Assembly (NCBI GenBank): GCA_017992605.1
Contig: JAGOOG010000008.1
Coordinates: forward strand, 51,158-115,157
Source of the DNA: Deltaproteobacteria bacterium
GTDB lineage: Bacteria; Desulfobacterota; Desulfomonilia; UBA1062
DNA length: 64,000 bases
Reading direction: 5' to 3'
Both the position numbers and the translations under genes were made by a program. Shown here in pieces: positions 63,173 through 64,000 of the stretch (position 1 is its first letter; each line of letters begins with the position of its first letter). The notes beneath the pieces are model-generated. The model was not told the DNA's origin, did no database searches, and saw nothing but the letters and a program-made list of their open reading frames with translations.

Positions 63173-63871
63173 TCAGGTCTCCAGGCCGAGGATCCCCACC
63201 GCTGCAACGGCCGCGGTGGCTGCCCGCAGGGTGGTCTCCCCCATGCTCACGGCCGTGAAGCCTGCGGACCTCATCAGGAGGATCTCCTCGTCCGTGAAGC
63301 CACCCTCAGGCCCAATGATGATCCCCACATCGCCGGCATCTCCCGCCGAAAGCGATCGATCCCCGTCCCTCAGGGCGAAGAGCTTCCCACCCCACGCCTG
63401 TGAAGGGCCCCGGACGAGTTCCGGGAGGTCTCTCGGCCGGTGGACCACGGGGATGGTCTTCCGCTCGCACTGCTTGACCGCCTCCAGGATGATGGACTGC
63501 CAGCGTGAGAACCGCGCCGTTGTCACGGACCTGACGCTGGACCTCCGGGACACGACGGGGAGGATGTCCGCCGCACCGAGCTCGGTGACCGGCCGCAGTG
63601 CCTCTTCGAAATCCTTCAGGTCCACCAGGCACAGGGCGAGGTGCACGGCCCTGCTGCAGCGGTCGTGCAGCTCCTGCTCGGAGACGAGCTCCAGCGTGAT
63701 CCTGCCTGCCCGGATGGAAGATATCCTGGCGAGGTATCCCCGGTCCCCGACGCGGACGGCCAGCTCGTCCCCCTCTCGCCTGCGCAGGGGCCCGGTGATG
63801 TGCCGGACGGACGAAGGATCATCGATGGAGGCTACGGGAAAATCGGCGATATCGGCAAAAAATCGAGGCAT
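63173..63871 (-). CDS. rsmE: 16S rRNA (uracil1498-N3)-methyltransferase
   Basis: A 232-residue SPOUT methyltransferase with an N-terminal PUA-like domain (HITGPLRRREGDELAVRVGD). The knotted SAM-binding region contains GIIIGPEGGFTDEEILLM and SMGETTLRAATAAVAAVGIL. EAVKQCERKTIPVVH is also family-typical. It lies 18 bp after the stop of an upstream gene on the same strand, and converges on the TPR lipoprotein gene. Confidence 0.95.
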   Translation of the reverse strand: MPRFFADIADFPVASIDDPSSVRHITGPLRRREGDELAVRVGDRGYLARISSIRAGRITLELVSEQELHDRCSRAVHLALCLVDLKDFEEALRPVTELGAADILPVVSRRSSVRSVTTARFSRWQSIILEAVKQCERKTIPVVHRPRDLPELVRGPSQAWGGKLFALRDGDRSLSAGDAGDVGIIIGPEGGFTDEEILLMRSAGFTAVSMGETTLRAATAAVAAVGILGLET

Positions 63872-63889
63872 CTCCTCTCCCGGACAGGC

Positions 63890-64000
63890 CTAGAGCACCC
63901 TGAGCGTCACTTCGGGAACGTCCTGCCCGCACTGCTGCATGAAGTAGATGCTCCAGCCCTGGAAGGTCTTCTCGAATCCCTCTTCGCTCTGGGAGATGCA
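63890..64000 (-). CDS. C-terminal end of an unidentified protein
   Basis: The last 36 codons of a gene entering from the right edge, ending in TAG. The visible part reads ...EGFEKTFQGWSIYFMQQC and ends VPEVTLRVL. It may be the tail of an SRPBCC/AHSA1-type or similar small protein, but there is too little to assign. It is the upstream neighbour of rsmE, 18 bp away and likely in the same operon; prmA often holds that place, but this tail does not look like PrmA. Confidence 0.45.
   Translation of the reverse strand, partial: CISQSEEGFEKTFQGWSIYFMQQCGQDVPEVTLRVL

Overview
This is a GC-rich bacterial chromosome segment with dense, mostly housekeeping gene content. The mix suggests a member of the former Deltaproteobacteria (Desulfobacterota), perhaps a syntrophic or anaerobic lineage. 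Pointers are the ftsH-folP-acpS-tsaE-lysC-cimA run, a split type IV pilus locus (pilMNOPQ and pilBTC), sigma-54 response regulators, HD-GYP and PilZ signalling proteins, a PEP-CTERM-type sugar transferase, an N-terminally extended dihydropteroate synthase and a bacterial NrpR homologue. The taxonomy is inferred from gene content only. I saw no prophage, insertion sequence, CRISPR array or rRNA operon.

Layout. 1-3.5 kb: end of a PEP/pyruvate-binding protein, then a nitrogen cluster (glutamine-amidotransferase-like stub, gdhA, nrpR). 3.6-5.9 kb: a NarL-type two-component pair. 6-8.9 kb: glnS with an extra C-terminal tRNA-binding domain, convergent with a nicotinamidase gene. 8.9-9.4 kb: a regulatory region rich in inverted repeats and a sigma-54 promoter in front of a small zinc-ribbon gene. 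9.7-19.9 kb: a long leftward run: PilZ-like protein, mtaB, a PolX-like protein with a degraded polymerase site, an orphan ECF-type ATPase, a bifunctional nuclease, an NtrC-type two-component pair and an MFS exporter. 20-23 kb: glgA (possibly leaderless) and a divergent-looking dnaA. 23.1-25.4 kb: a radical SAM protein, a DUF2905 protein and a rhomboid protease.

25.7-30.6 kb: an FtsB-like gene followed by pilM-N-O-P-Q. 30.8-38.2 kb: TPR protein, ftsH, folP, acpS, tsaE, lysC, cimA, mostly with overlapping starts and stops. 38.2-40.6 kb: small hypotheticals, tRNA-Lys, tRNA-Glu and an HD-GYP response regulator. 40.7-44.8 kb: pilB-pilT-pilC. 44.9-52 kb: PQ-loop-like membrane protein, ChbG-type deacetylase, zinc-ribbon protein, birA, valS, an acidic protein with a PopZ-like tail, and phosphofructokinase. 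52.2-57 kb: coiled-coil protein, dihydrolipoamide-dehydrogenase-like enzyme, and the DUF2868/DUF3482 membrane-GTPase pair. 57-59 kb: hisI-hisG-map. 59-64 kb: polysaccharide-initiating sugar transferase, a truncated YugP-type metalloprotease remnant, a large TPR lipoprotein, rsmE and the end of an unidentified gene.

Functionally, the two pil blocks together encode the type IV pilus alignment complex, secretin, extension and retraction motors and platform; no pilin gene lies in the window. Many small operons use ATGA/GTGA/TTGA overlaps, pointing to translational coupling. The least understood parts are the DUF2868/DUF3482 pair, the nrpR-gdhA-amidotransferase-stub cluster, the palindrome-rich region at 9.0-9.2 kb, the degenerate PolX and the gene remnant at 60.6 kb.
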